Origin: a virus
Strand: one strand, 5' to 3'
IMG/VR virus record: IMGVR_UViG_3300006026_000023
Coordinates: 1-47,939 of that record
Length of the DNA: 47,939 bases
Notes under the pieces: model-generated
Told to the model about the DNA's origin: nothing
What the model saw: only the letters and a program-made list of their open reading frames with translations
Database searches by the model: none
Position numbers and translations under genes: made by a program
In this document: one piece after another, positions 31,201 to 39,644 of the stretch
How positions within the stretch are numbered: position 1 is the stretch's first letter
How the letters are laid out: every line of letters starts with the position of its first letter

Positions 31201-31245
31201 AGCAAGTTACCATATAATGTTGCTCAAGTGGGTGCAAAGCCCACT
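31201..31245 (+). other. Pair of RNA stem-loops between genes
   Basis: AGCAA/TTGCT (31201-31224, 14-nt loop) is followed by AGTGGG/CCCACT (31227-31245, 7-nt loop). They fill the 90-nt gap after the SSB-like gene. The second hairpin has the geometry of a tRNA T-arm, but no acceptor stem can be drawn. It may be an RNA processing or stability element. Confidence 0.35.
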
Positions 31246-31260
31246 AACTCGGTGAAAACT

Positions 31261-31488
31261 ATGAATAAACTAACGATAACTAAAACGATGATTAAAACAC
31301 ATAGGGCTATTATTTCATATAGAAATATTGCTCATATGTCTTGGAAAGCAGATAGAATAGACAATGGCGAAATATTCTACTCTGTTAAAATTTACTCCAA
31401 TGCTAACCTTATTCAACAGCATATGAGCGAAGAAGAATTTATCAAACTAACGACAAACTATATCAAATGGGTTGATGCTAATGAGTGA
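31261..31488 (+). CDS. Small protein, tandem paralogue 1
   Basis: The 75 residues start MNKLTITKTMIKTHRAII. The core IAHMSWKADRIDNGEIFYSVKI (shown in part) aligns with the FITWKENYENGSYFVKL core of the next gene. The internal MSWK here is part of that fold and not the virion tag. Function unknown. Confidence 0.55.
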   Translation: MNKLTITKTMIKTHRAIISYRNIAHMSWKADRIDNGEIFYSVKIYSNANLIQQHMSEEEFIKLTTNYIKWVDANE

Positions 31489-31702
31489 TACTATTACTTT
31501 TGAAGACGGCTTCCTTACCAAGGCTAATACTTGGACTGTGTGCCTAACTGATATTCAGTTTATTACATGGAAGGAAAACTATGAGAATGGCAGTTATTTC
31601 GTTAAACTCCATATCGGAGATAAGGAAACAAGACTACAATTAGATACAGAAGAAGAAGTGGAAGAACTAGTCCAAGAATGGACAAGAACAAAAGGTGAAT
31701 AG
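31481..31702 (+). CDS. Small protein, tandem paralogue 2
   Basis: The 73 residues start MSDTITFEDGFLTKANTW, with beta strands, then an acidic helix (DTEEEVEELVQEW). It shares the WK-x(4)-NG-x(2)-F-x-VK pattern with its neighbour. Overlaps it by 8 nt. Confidence 0.55.
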   Translation: MSDTITFEDGFLTKANTWTVCLTDIQFITWKENYENGSYFVKLHIGDKETRLQLDTEEEVEELVQEWTRTKGE

Positions 31703-31704
31703 AT

Positions 31705-32451
31705 ATGAAAACAGTAAAGAATATGAAATGTGGGTTTTGTGGTGTTATAGGACACACTGCTAGAACCTGTGAAGACAAAAAGAAAAGTGTGATTAAGGAA
31801 GAAAGAAAGGCTAGGAGAAAACAAGCAAAGAGATTCTACTATAGTAATTCTAAAAAACTTTCGGGGTTTATGAATAAATTAACAGAAGAAGGCAAAGTAT
31901 TGCTAATGAATAATGGTTTTATGAGAAGTCAGCATTTCCTAGTTCAAACTAAACCCGAAACTGCTATTCAAGAAAACTTAGTTGAGCCTATGTTTGAAAC
32001 TCTTTCTACTAGGGCTAAAAGCGAATCTTGTAAAACTAACTTTAGCAGAGAACCTCACTTTAAAACAGTAGATAATAGAAACAAATATCTAGATTATCTA
32101 TTGACAGTTTCGTTCAAGGGGCATAAATCTCCTGTTAAGTGGTTGGTTGAAGCAGAAGCACCAAATCAAACGCATAAGGGAATTGAACAAGTTGAAGATT
32201 TTTTAGCGGAAGTCCCTAATGTAAATGAGTACAGGTTTATCGTGACTGATGGATATTGGTATCATTTTTGCCTACCTACTGTAGATAGTGTTTTAGAATG
32301 GAATAGTTTTACAATTGACGACCAAAGTTTCCTTATGGATAATTTAGTCACAGGAACGATGTTAGATTTAGACCCAATGAAGAATCTAAAGAAGTTTGGC
32401 ATAACAATAGGCGTTTTGGTAATTGGCCTTATAATCAATTATCTTATTTGA
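31705..32451 (+). CDS. Zinc-knuckle protein with C-terminal membrane helix
   Basis: The 248 residues start MKTVKNMKCGFCG. C9-x2-C12-x4-H17-x4-C22 is a CCHC zinc knuckle of the nucleic-acid-binding kind. A Lys/Arg-rich helix follows, then an alpha/beta domain (KWLVEAEAPNQTHKGIEQV resembles a restriction-like VEaK segment, weakly). Residues about 231-248 (FGITIGVLVIGLIINYLI) form one membrane helix at the extreme C-terminus. It may anchor nucleic acid at the membrane. Confidence 0.62.
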   Translation: MKTVKNMKCGFCGVIGHTARTCEDKKKSVIKEERKARRKQAKRFYYSNSKKLSGFMNKLTEEGKVLLMNNGFMRSQHFLVQTKPETAIQENLVEPMFETLSTRAKSESCKTNFSREPHFKTVDNRNKYLDYLLTVSFKGHKSPVKWLVEAEAPNQTHKGIEQVEDFLAEVPNVNEYRFIVTDGYWYHFCLPTVDSVLEWNSFTIDDQSFLMDNLVTGTMLDLDPMKNLKKFGITIGVLVIGLIINYLI

Positions 32452-32464
32452 AAGGTGAATAAAA

Positions 32465-33253
32465 ATGCAAAAAAGAAAAGAAGAACAAACGGAGATTGAC
32501 ATTGATAGCATGAGGGCTAAGATTCTAGCGCAGACTAAGATGGCCAAGGATGCTCCTAGGAGAATGCGACTAGGAATAGAAGGCGATGCTAAGACCGGCA
32601 AGAGCGGAATAGCAATGGATACTGATAAGCGAACTTTCTACTTAGATGTAGATGATGGTGGAGTACCTACATGGAAAGCAAACCATGATTCTACTGATAG
32701 AATTACTATCTACAATCCAGCAGAATACGGAGAAGATGGAGAACTACTACCTTACCAAACACAAGGAAACATTAGGTCTTTCATTGCTCTAGCAAGAGAA
32801 GCGGCTAAGACAGAAGAGATTCTCTTTGTTTGGGATGGAATTGATACATGGCTTGAGTACTGTACTCTTTACATGACTGGAATGGAGAACGCAAGAATGC
32901 GACCAATGAAGACAGCAAAGCAACAAGATTGGTGGCAAAGAAACAATCCATTTAGGCAAGTTCTAAAGGAAGCGAAAGCGATTGACTGTGACCAAATTTA
33001 CATCACTCACACTAAGCCTCCCTTTAGAGATGAAGACCCCCAACCAATTTGGAATAAGTGGGACTCTCATCTTTGGAGTGTAATACGAACTACCCAAAGA
33101 AGTACTGTCAAAGGTATGGAATACGAAGCCTATGTTAAGAGCAGTAAGTACTTCCCTAGTCTTTTGAATAAGAGATTCAATGTCTTAACTGTTAGCCGAG
33201 AGGGTGAAGTGACATGGAAGGGATTGGACTGCGTTAAGAGTGGTGATATTTGA
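32465..33253 (+). CDS. RecA-like ATPase (Sak4/RadA-like)
   Basis: The 262 residues start MQKRKEEQTEIDIDSMRA. Walker A is GDAKTGKSG (40-48). ILFVWDGIDTW is the Walker B strand, and QIYITHTKPPF is the next strand as in phage Sak4/AAA_24 ATPases. These single-domain RecA relatives help single-strand annealing with an SSB. GGTGAATAAAA precedes the ATG. Confidence 0.75.
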   Translation: MQKRKEEQTEIDIDSMRAKILAQTKMAKDAPRRMRLGIEGDAKTGKSGIAMDTDKRTFYLDVDDGGVPTWKANHDSTDRITIYNPAEYGEDGELLPYQTQGNIRSFIALAREAAKTEEILFVWDGIDTWLEYCTLYMTGMENARMRPMKTAKQQDWWQRNNPFRQVLKEAKAIDCDQIYITHTKPPFRDEDPQPIWNKWDSHLWSVIRTTQRSTVKGMEYEAYVKSSKYFPSLLNKRFNVLTVSREGEVTWKGLDCVKSGDI

Positions 33254-34083
33254 TGCAACTTAGAGTTGAATCAAAAGAACTTCTAGATGCAATTACAAGT
33301 GTAAAGGGTGCTGGTAAGTACTCTGTTGCTAGTGGCCTTAAGGGCGATAGCATTGGTGACTTTACTTTCTTAGTACAACTAAATGATTCGTTAGAAGTTT
33401 GGAATGCTGATGCTGGTTTCATCCTTAGAGTTTCTATTCCTCTAGTTGAGGTTTCTCAAGAAGATGCAAACACAGTTTGGACACAAACTAAAGATTTGGG
33501 CGTTAATGCAACGCTAAGAATATCAGAGATAATTCCAATCTTGAAGAAATTCAAAGGGCAGATTACTATTGAAGGTGGTACTAGACTAACAATTACAGAC
33601 ACTAGTTCTAACCAATTTACTCTAAATACAGTACAGGCTCATCCTAGTTTAGATGTAATTCATAGGGTTTCTGCAATGAATCGCCTAATCGTAGAAGAAG
33701 GAATGCCATACTTTAACACTACACAATATGAGGGTCACATTTCTATGGACTCTAAAGTGTTCACTAGGACAATGGACTTTTGTGAATTGGTAGGTACGGG
33801 AATTTATGAAATAGACTTCATGGCTGTTTCCGATACACCTACATTAGAATCTCCTTCTGTTCGTTTTTCATCTACTGATAGAGGCCGAAAGTCTTACTCA
33901 CATGAATTAACCACAGAAGAACTACTACACTCAACAGGACAGTCTGCTACTGTTCTTTTCAGTGGACCTATCCATAAATTCTTCAAAAGCGGAACTATTG
34001 AGTTCTATTTGAAAGATGCCTTCCCACTTCTTTTGGTGGGAGAAGACCGACTATTGATTAAAACACCAAGACTAGAAGAGTGA
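33253..34083 (+). CDS. PCNA-like sliding clamp
   Basis: The 276 residues start MQLRVESKELLDAITSVK. Two similar halves with strands such as FTFLVQLNDSLEVWNAD, SIEIIPILKKFK-like and, near the end, GTIEFYLKDAFPLLLVGEDRLLIKTPR, the PCNA C-terminal pattern. It forms a ring around DNA to tether PolB. ATGA-type overlap with the RecA-like gene; followed directly by PolB. Confidence 0.85.
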   Translation: MQLRVESKELLDAITSVKGAGKYSVASGLKGDSIGDFTFLVQLNDSLEVWNADAGFILRVSIPLVEVSQEDANTVWTQTKDLGVNATLRISEIIPILKKFKGQITIEGGTRLTITDTSSNQFTLNTVQAHPSLDVIHRVSAMNRLIVEEGMPYFNTTQYEGHISMDSKVFTRTMDFCELVGTGIYEIDFMAVSDTPTLESPSVRFSSTDRGRKSYSHELTTEELLHSTGQSATVLFSGPIHKFFKSGTIEFYLKDAFPLLLVGEDRLLIKTPRLEE

Positions 34084-34087
34084 TTAA

Positions 34088-35812
34088 ATGATAATCTCAC
34101 ATAACAATTCAAATATTTATTTATCGTGGAGAGAAAATGGTACTAAGCACAGTTCTACTATTCCGTTTCGTCCATACTTTTTTGTGGAAGAGACTAGTAA
34201 GGAACCACCTACTTACCAGCCTAGTAAGTACATTACTAGGGAAATAGAATACGAGAGAGGCGATTGGGTTAATCTTGAAGGTACTCGATTGAAGAAAGTC
34301 TATGCAGAAATGCCGGAAGACTTGAGGAATTTGAAGAATACTTTTTCTAGAACTTACGAGGCTGATGTACCTTACACCTACAGATATTGTGTAGACCGAT
34401 TAGAAGAAATCAAAGAGTACGATATGCGTAAGTGGTATTGGGATATGGAATGGCAACAAGGCGGAGAACACCATGATGAGATTACTACTATTGTAATGTA
34501 TGATAATTACGATAGAGATTATATCCAATGGGCGTGGTTTCCCGAAGATAATATGATATGTGATTCAGCACATCAGTACTTTTTTAGGAATGAAAAAGAT
34601 ATGATAGAACATTTCTTAGCGACTATGGTAGACAAAGACCCCGACATGTTAATTGCGTGGTTTGGTAATTGGGCTGACCTTCCTAAGTTATTTTCTAGAT
34701 GCGCCTTCTACGATATTGACCCTAGTATTATTTCTCCTTTGGGAGTTGTTGATGGAATAAAGGTCAAAGATGGTAAGGTAAGATTTACGAAAGAAGAGAA
34801 TGGCTATCATGCTACTGCTCAACCTATCCGAGGTAGAATTACGCTAAACTTGGACATGGCCTTTGAAAGACAATGGAATGATGCACAGAAAGGCACACTA
34901 CCTAGTCTATCTCTAGAGTATGTTTCTACTGCTCTATTTGGTGAAGGTAAATCTAAGGAAACCAAATTTGAAGACGCTAACGAGTTCTATCGTAGAGGTT
35001 GGTTAGAAGATACTGAGGCGTACTTGAAGTATGCTTTGATAGATGTAGAACTACTAGTAAAGATTGATGAAACTAACTTCTGTAGTGAAGCCATTCTTTC
35101 TTTACAGCGATTACTAATTGCTCCTTTCGATGCTTGCTTCTTTGCTTCTAACATGGGTTCAATCTACTTTATGCGAAATGCTTGGTGGAAAGCCCCAACT
35201 GGAGAGAAGCCCAAGTTCAAGGTCTGCGATAAGTGTAGCCATAAGAACCCAAACGAGAAGACACTAAGAGAGTGTAAGAAGTGTGGAGCGAGCCTATCTT
35301 ATTCGGGTGCTATGATTTACAATCCTACTGACGAAGGTACTAACGGATTGCACTACAATGTAGCCGCCTTTGATTTTGCTGGTCTTTATCCTAGTATGAT
35401 TATTGCTAGGAATATCTCGTTTGAAACTCTTACAGAAGAACCAACACTATTCAGTGCTGACTTGAATACTCCACAGAATCTACAACCTGTAGCAGAAGAC
35501 TACGAGAAAGATATGCGCTATTTCAAGACTGACAAATTGGGATTATTGCCTCGCTCTCTTATCGACTTGAAAGAGTTGAGAGGCGAGTACAAGAAGTACA
35601 TGAAGGAGTCTAGGAAGGCTGGAGATAAGGAGGCTGTCGTTAAGTGGAACAACAACCAAATGGCTGTAAAGCGTTTGATGGCTTCCTTCTATGGTATCCT
35701 TGCCTTCAAGGGATTCGGTTGGGCGAATGTAGACCTAGCCGCTAGTATTACTGCTAGTGCAAGAGAGGCTATTCGTAAGGCCGCATTTACAGCAAGGGAG
35801 ATGGAAGGATGA
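34088..35812 (+). CDS. Family B DNA polymerase, N-terminal part (exonuclease, motifs A and B)
   Basis: The 574 residues carry Exo I (YWDMEW, about 117-122), Exo II (FGNWADLPKL, about 192-201), Exo III (YALIDVELL, about 314-322), motif A (DFAGLYPS, about 429-436) and motif B (KRLMASFYG, about 527-535). A four-cysteine zinc ribbon (CDKCSHKN ... CKKCG, about 379-398) is inserted just before motif A, which is unusual. The protein stops at EMEG, before motif C. The missing part is encoded at 36405. Proofreading polymerase, likely the viral replicase together with that second piece. Confidence 0.92.
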   Translation: MIISHNNSNIYLSWRENGTKHSSTIPFRPYFFVEETSKEPPTYQPSKYITREIEYERGDWVNLEGTRLKKVYAEMPEDLRNLKNTFSRTYEADVPYTYRYCVDRLEEIKEYDMRKWYWDMEWQQGGEHHDEITTIVMYDNYDRDYIQWAWFPEDNMICDSAHQYFFRNEKDMIEHFLATMVDKDPDMLIAWFGNWADLPKLFSRCAFYDIDPSIISPLGVVDGIKVKDGKVRFTKEENGYHATAQPIRGRITLNLDMAFERQWNDAQKGTLPSLSLEYVSTALFGEGKSKETKFEDANEFYRRGWLEDTEAYLKYALIDVELLVKIDETNFCSEAILSLQRLLIAPFDACFFASNMGSIYFMRNAWWKAPTGEKPKFKVCDKCSHKNPNEKTLRECKKCGASLSYSGAMIYNPTDEGTNGLHYNVAAFDFAGLYPSMIIARNISFETLTEEPTLFSADLNTPQNLQPVAEDYEKDMRYFKTDKLGLLPRSLIDLKELRGEYKKYMKESRKAGDKEAVVKWNNNQMAVKRLMASFYGILAFKGFGWANVDLAASITASAREAIRKAAFTAREMEG

Positions 35813-35919
35813 ATTGCATAAAACCAATGATACACAGGCCCGAATTTGAAAGCAAGCATCACTGCAAGTTATGTGAAGCAGAACGAATCATCAAGGAAAT
35901 AACAGGTGAAGAAGAATGA
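35809..35919 (+). CDS. 36-residue protein inside the PolB split
   Basis: Starts MNCIKPMIHRPEFESKHH; HHCKLC plus other His and Cys could bind zinc. ATGA overlap with PolB N. A 17-codon frame (35916-35969) follows with another ATGA overlap and may be a leader rather than a gene. Function unknown. Confidence 0.5.
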   Translation: MNCIKPMIHRPEFESKHHCKLCEAERIIKEITGEEE

Positions 35920-35965
35920 TTAAAATAGTAAAAACTTTCGCCCTAGAAATATCAAAGGTGATAAT

Positions 35966-36100
35966 ATGAGTAGATGTGTTAGGTGTCATAGGCTTGTTAG
36001 GGTGATTCACCCTTCCAAGAACTATTGCTTTTCATGTTATGTTAAATACTATAGGGCAACTGTAGTAGATAAAAATAAAAGAGGAATGAAAAATGTTTAA
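35966..36100 (+). CDS. 44-residue zinc-ribbon protein inside the PolB split
   Basis: Starts MSRCVRCHRLVRVIHPSK. CVRC and CFSC 17 residues apart form a zinc ribbon; the rest is basic. Probably nucleic-acid binding. Confidence 0.55.
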   Translation: MSRCVRCHRLVRVIHPSKNYCFSCYVKYYRATVVDKNKRGMKNV

Positions 36101-36248
36101 TTTAGATGAATTGATAGAAGTACAAAAAACAACAAACGGAACACTCAGCGAACTATTGGCCAATGTCAAGAGAAGCAATAAGATTTTGATGATGGTTAAT
36201 ATTGTCAACATTGCTACTATCGTCACCTTATTGGTGGTGGTACTTTGA
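36093..36248 (+). CDS. 51-residue membrane protein inside the PolB split
   Basis: Starts MFNLDELIEVQKTTNGTL. Residues about 32-51 (MMVNIVNIATIVTLLVVVL) form a C-terminal membrane helix. Overlaps both neighbours. Unknown. Confidence 0.55.
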   Translation: MFNLDELIEVQKTTNGTLSELLANVKRSNKILMMVNIVNIATIVTLLVVVL

Positions 36249-36403
36249 TGCTAACTCTTCTAGTATTTGCATTAATGTTCATTTGGCTAGTGACTCTCAT
36301 TTGGTTTTTTGATAAGTGCTATTGTGATGTTAAATGGGCCATGAAAACTTCCAAAGAAAACAATGCAGATTTTAGTTGGGAAGATGCTTTTGGAGGTGAA
36401 TGA
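36248..36403 (+). CDS. 51-residue membrane protein with N-terminal helix
   Basis: Starts MLTLLVFALMFIWLVTLIW: an immediate membrane helix, then a short Cys-containing soluble part ending FSWEDAFGGE. Shares one base with the preceding stop codon. Two adjacent one-helix membrane proteins could work as a pair. Confidence 0.55.
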   Translation: MLTLLVFALMFIWLVTLIWFFDKCYCDVKWAMKTSKENNADFSWEDAFGGE

Positions 36404-36404
36404 T

Positions 36405-37289
36405 ATGGAAGTAGTTTATGGACACACAGACTCAATCTATGTCAAGGTAGATTCTATAGAGTCGGCCTTTTCATCTCTTGAAAAAATAAATGAAGAAGTT
36501 AGAACTATCTTTCCTAATTTACTAGGACTAGAAGAACACCCTGTTATTCTAGAGTTTGAAAAATACTTTGAATCGTTGGGTGTAGGAATTACAAAGAATA
36601 GAAACGCTGGATTGATTTCTTGGGAAGATGGAGTTTGGTTAGATGAGCCTAAATTTACCCTAACAGGATTTACTTCTAAGAGAATTTCCGAAACAACAAT
36701 GGCAAAGGAAGTTCAAACAGTGGCACTCAATATGTGGGTTTCCGGTAAATCGGAAAAAGAAATAGTCGATTATGCTAAGTCTGTCTACATGAAAGTACTG
36801 AATGGTGAACTTGATTACCAAGAAGTGGCAAAAAGAACTAGACTAAAGAAAGAGAGATTTCTAGTCAAGTGTACCTGTAATAAGAAGTACGACATTAGGG
36901 AAATTTCTTGGACTGATGGTGAGTTCTATTGTAGCAAGTGTGCCAAGCACCCATCTACTTTCTTAACAACTAAGGGAAAGAAACCAACAATTAGCGAAGG
37001 AATTGTAGGAGTGTTGTACTCTATGCAAGAAAGAAATATTACCTTTGAAGATTCTTATGTCTTCCTAAGAATAAGACCAAGCGGTTTCTTTACTGACCCA
37101 CTAAGCGGGGTTCGTAAGGAAGCAACTTATGTTTCCGGAAATACTTTTTCCGAGATAGAGGGTTTTGAACCCGATTGGCCCCACTACGCCGAACAAGTAG
37201 TGAGTAAAGTCCAGCCCATTTTCGATGCTATGGGTTGGAATACTAAACAAATAAAAGTACAGCATAGAAACTTTGACGAGTGGTGGTAA
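36405..37289 (+). CDS. Family B DNA polymerase, C-terminal part (motif C, thumb)
   Basis: The 294 residues start MEVVYGHTDSIYVKV. This is motif C right at the N-terminus, with His in place of the first Asp of Y-x-D-T-D-S. The KKRT-like TRLKKERFL region and thumb follow. A second zinc ribbon (CTCNKKYD ... CSKC, near residues 160-185) is present. The ATG lies 1 nt after the previous stop codon. It must pair with the product of 34088-35812 to make a full polymerase. Confidence 0.88.
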   Translation: MEVVYGHTDSIYVKVDSIESAFSSLEKINEEVRTIFPNLLGLEEHPVILEFEKYFESLGVGITKNRNAGLISWEDGVWLDEPKFTLTGFTSKRISETTMAKEVQTVALNMWVSGKSEKEIVDYAKSVYMKVLNGELDYQEVAKRTRLKKERFLVKCTCNKKYDIREISWTDGEFYCSKCAKHPSTFLTTKGKKPTISEGIVGVLYSMQERNITFEDSYVFLRIRPSGFFTDPLSGVRKEATYVSGNTFSEIEGFEPDWPHYAEQVVSKVQPIFDAMGWNTKQIKVQHRNFDEWW

Positions 37290-37291
37290 TT

Positions 37292-38209
37292 ATGACCGAA
37301 AAAACAGAATACGAAATAGAAATAGAAGCGATGGCAGAATACACTTATCAGTTTTTGCCGGAAAACTCCGACGACCCAACCGAACCTATCTTGAAGATAA
37401 GTAAGTCTTCTCTTGGAACATTCGATTGGTGTCCAAAGAAGTACGAATTCAGTTATGTCAAGAGGCTACCTCAAGACCAAACAGAAGCAATGAGAAAGGG
37501 TACTGTCATGCACAATGCTAGAGAGGACTTCTTTAACGACTTCGACATTAAGAAGGCAGAAGATATGTCCCATAGTGAAGTGCTAGACTACTGCGCTACT
37601 CTCTTCCCTGTAGATGATTACTTTGACGACTACCAAACTATTATTGCATTTGAAGCACAGCGATTTGTAGATGCTAGAAGTGACGAAAAACTAAACGAAT
37701 TTTTACCTGCTTGTAATGAAGGTAAATTCGATTGTGAGATTGTAATTCGTGCAGACCAAAACCCCGACTACCTACTTAGTAGAGATTATGTTGTCCATCT
37801 ACAAGGTATTATTGATAGGATATTTTTGGAAGACGGCGGCTACATTCCTATGGAATTCAAGACCGGACCTTGGAAGGATTACAAAGCGACCTCTATGAGA
37901 AAGGAAATGGCATTCTACAAGATTCTAATTGAAAACTCTAGTGACTTGGTTTTGAAAAATGCTGGATTAGAACCTAACATTCCCGTTAGTCATTGGGCTT
38001 GGTATTATCCAATCTCCAATCATTTCCATTGCGAAGACGCTACTAGTAGATACCGTGTGAATAATGTAAATGGAGTTATGAAAAACATTGCTAAGTTGAT
38101 TCACGCTTACGAGCAAAAAATATTTGAGACTAAGTTTTACTACAAGACTTGCACACACTGTTCCTTCTTTGGTCTTTGTGATGCGGCACAAGATAGTGGG
38201 TGGCTATGA
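37292..38209 (+). CDS. Cas4/RecB-type PD-(D/E)XK nuclease
   Basis: The 305 residues start MTEKTEYEIEIEAMAEYT. SKSSLGTFDWCPKKYEFSYVK, KGTVMHNARED, GYIPMEFKTG (catalytic E-x-K) and a closing CTHCSFFGLC are the marks of PDDEXK_1. Only three cysteines in the C-terminal cluster plus C at about 50 could ligate an Fe-S centre, as in Cas4. Resects DNA ends in repair or recombination. Confidence 0.85.
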   Translation: MTEKTEYEIEIEAMAEYTYQFLPENSDDPTEPILKISKSSLGTFDWCPKKYEFSYVKRLPQDQTEAMRKGTVMHNAREDFFNDFDIKKAEDMSHSEVLDYCATLFPVDDYFDDYQTIIAFEAQRFVDARSDEKLNEFLPACNEGKFDCEIVIRADQNPDYLLSRDYVVHLQGIIDRIFLEDGGYIPMEFKTGPWKDYKATSMRKEMAFYKILIENSSDLVLKNAGLEPNIPVSHWAWYYPISNHFHCEDATSRYRVNNVNGVMKNIAKLIHAYEQKIFETKFYYKTCTHCSFFGLCDAAQDSGWL

Positions 38210-38322
38210 TGAACGATAATGTGAAGAAGGTTGCTTTAGATGCAATTACTATTTTGCATTCGTTAGGATATACGCAATACGCAATGCCATTACTAAACCG
38301 TTTGGAGAGATTAGATGAATGA
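38206..38322 (+). CDS. 38-residue helical protein
   Basis: Starts MMNDNVKKVALDAITILH; helical, ends RLERLDE. ATGA overlap upstream and an 8-nt overlap downstream. Unknown. Confidence 0.5.
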   Translation: MMNDNVKKVALDAITILHSLGYTQYAMPLLNRLERLDE

Positions 38323-38680
38323 AGAAGATATAGAAATTATTGTTAGAAATAGAGATTGGTCGTTCTCGGAACTCTCTAATTTAAGAAGTACTATTTCTGC
38401 ACTAGGTGACGAAATTTACCATGAAATGAATTTAATGGAAAGGTTTTCTTTAGTTAGAGATGCGGAAGTTTATCCTTCTAAAACCTATGAAGAGAGTATG
38501 AAGAAAGCAGTTAAAATAGAATTGACTGGAATGATTGCAGAAGTTTTTACTAAAATGCTAGAAACAGCAAAGATTGATTTTGGAGGAAATAAAAATGAAA
38601 TATCCGAGAGAAGTGTGGGCGGGAAGTCACATCAAGAACGCCCCACAGATGAAGAGAAGAGTAGTACAGAAGAAGAGTGA
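38315..38680 (+). CDS. Helical protein overlapping the primase gene
   Basis: The 121 residues start MNEEDIEIIVRNRDWSFS. Helical until about residue 90, then a polar tail (GGKSHQERPTDEEKS) where it overlaps the primase start by 86 nt in another frame. Unknown. Confidence 0.55.
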   Translation: MNEEDIEIIVRNRDWSFSELSNLRSTISALGDEIYHEMNLMERFSLVRDAEVYPSKTYEESMKKAVKIELTGMIAEVFTKMLETAKIDFGGNKNEISERSVGGKSHQERPTDEEKSSTEEE

Positions 38681-39644
38681 CTACATTGAATTTGTGAGAA
38701 GTCACAATAATAGAACCAATGTCTACACTACAGTCTACGACTTTGCTAAGTTCGCAGAAACAGCAAAGGTGGAATCTTCTGTTATCTTAGATAGAGTATT
38801 CTTTGACTTTGATGCTCATGGAGAAGATGGTATTTGGTATGCTTATGCAGATTTAAAAGATACTTTGAGGTACATTGGCGACACCAAACACACTATCTTC
38901 TTTTCCGGAAGAGGGTTCCACTTGTTTGTCTTTGGAGAAGTGACCGATGAACCAAGAAACCTACAGTTTTATTTTAGAGAAGTAAGAGATTACTTACAAA
39001 AACAAAAACCTTATTCACTAACCTTAGATGAAAGAGTAGGTCAAACTACTAGACTAAGAAGAGTACCAAATACTGTAAATCTAGCCAGCGACAATGGACA
39101 CGGCATACCCTACTATTGCATTCCAATTTTTGAAGAAGATATAGAGAAGGGAATCGACCACATACTAGATTTGGCTATGGCCCCTCGTCTTGTCCCTATG
39201 AAGTTCTCCGGTAGCAAGTTAGCAGTATGGCCTTCCGCACCCCCCATTGATGAAGTCGAAGGGGAAATTGAGCCTGTAGTCGTTGAGGGTTCGCTCCCTG
39301 TTCTCCCCTGCATTTACAATGCCATAATGGTTGAGAACCCTTCGCACATGGCTAGAGTTTATTTGGTATCTTGGTTCCGAGATTTACTAACAGGAAGACA
39401 AGATTTGAAAGACCAAAAACAAAAAGAATCAATACTCAATACTATTGTAGATGAGATAGAAAAGATTGCTACTAGTTCCGATGAAGTTTGGCTTGATTGG
39501 GATAAGGCGACAACAAGAAAACATGCAAAATTTACCGTATATGGTAATTACAATACTCCCAACTGTAAAACCAAGTTAATACCCGAAGGGTATTGTGCTG
39601 GTAAATGTTGGAGATACCCCGACTATTTGGAGGAAAAGAAATGA
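38595..39644 (+). CDS. Archaeo-eukaryotic primase, PriS-like core fused to PriL-like C-terminus
   Basis: The 349 residues start MKYPREVWAGSHIKNAP. FFDFDAH supplies the metal-binding D71 and D73. SGRGFHLFV (104-112) is the S-x-H nucleotide-binding motif of PrimPol/PriS. After about residue 230, PCIYNAIMVENPSHMARVYL and PNCKTKLIPEGYCAGKC match the four-cysteine Fe-S domain of PriL. It makes RNA or DNA primers for PolB. Host primases use two separate subunits, so this is a compact fusion. Preceded by GGAGGAAATAAAA. Confidence 0.87.
   Translation: MKYPREVWAGSHIKNAPQMKRRVVQKKSDYIEFVRSHNNRTNVYTTVYDFAKFAETAKVESSVILDRVFFDFDAHGEDGIWYAYADLKDTLRYIGDTKHTIFFSGRGFHLFVFGEVTDEPRNLQFYFREVRDYLQKQKPYSLTLDERVGQTTRLRRVPNTVNLASDNGHGIPYYCIPIFEEDIEKGIDHILDLAMAPRLVPMKFSGSKLAVWPSAPPIDEVEGEIEPVVVEGSLPVLPCIYNAIMVENPSHMARVYLVSWFRDLLTGRQDLKDQKQKESILNTIVDEIEKIATSSDEVWLDWDKATTRKHAKFTVYGNYNTPNCKTKLIPEGYCAGKCWRYPDYLEEKK

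Noticed and set aside
31160-31260. Possible fourth tRNA after the SSB-like gene
   Set aside because: A T-arm-like hairpin is present, but no acceptor stem or anticodon arm of correct size can be drawn.
31261-31488. MSWK inside this protein as another virion tag
   Set aside because: It is internal and aligns with the WK core of the neighbouring paralogue, so it belongs to the fold.
35813-36404. Intein or group I intron interrupting PolB
   Set aside because: No intein splicing blocks (initial Cys/Ser, HNxx end) and no homing endonuclease; the gap holds separate overlapping small genes with their own starts and stops.
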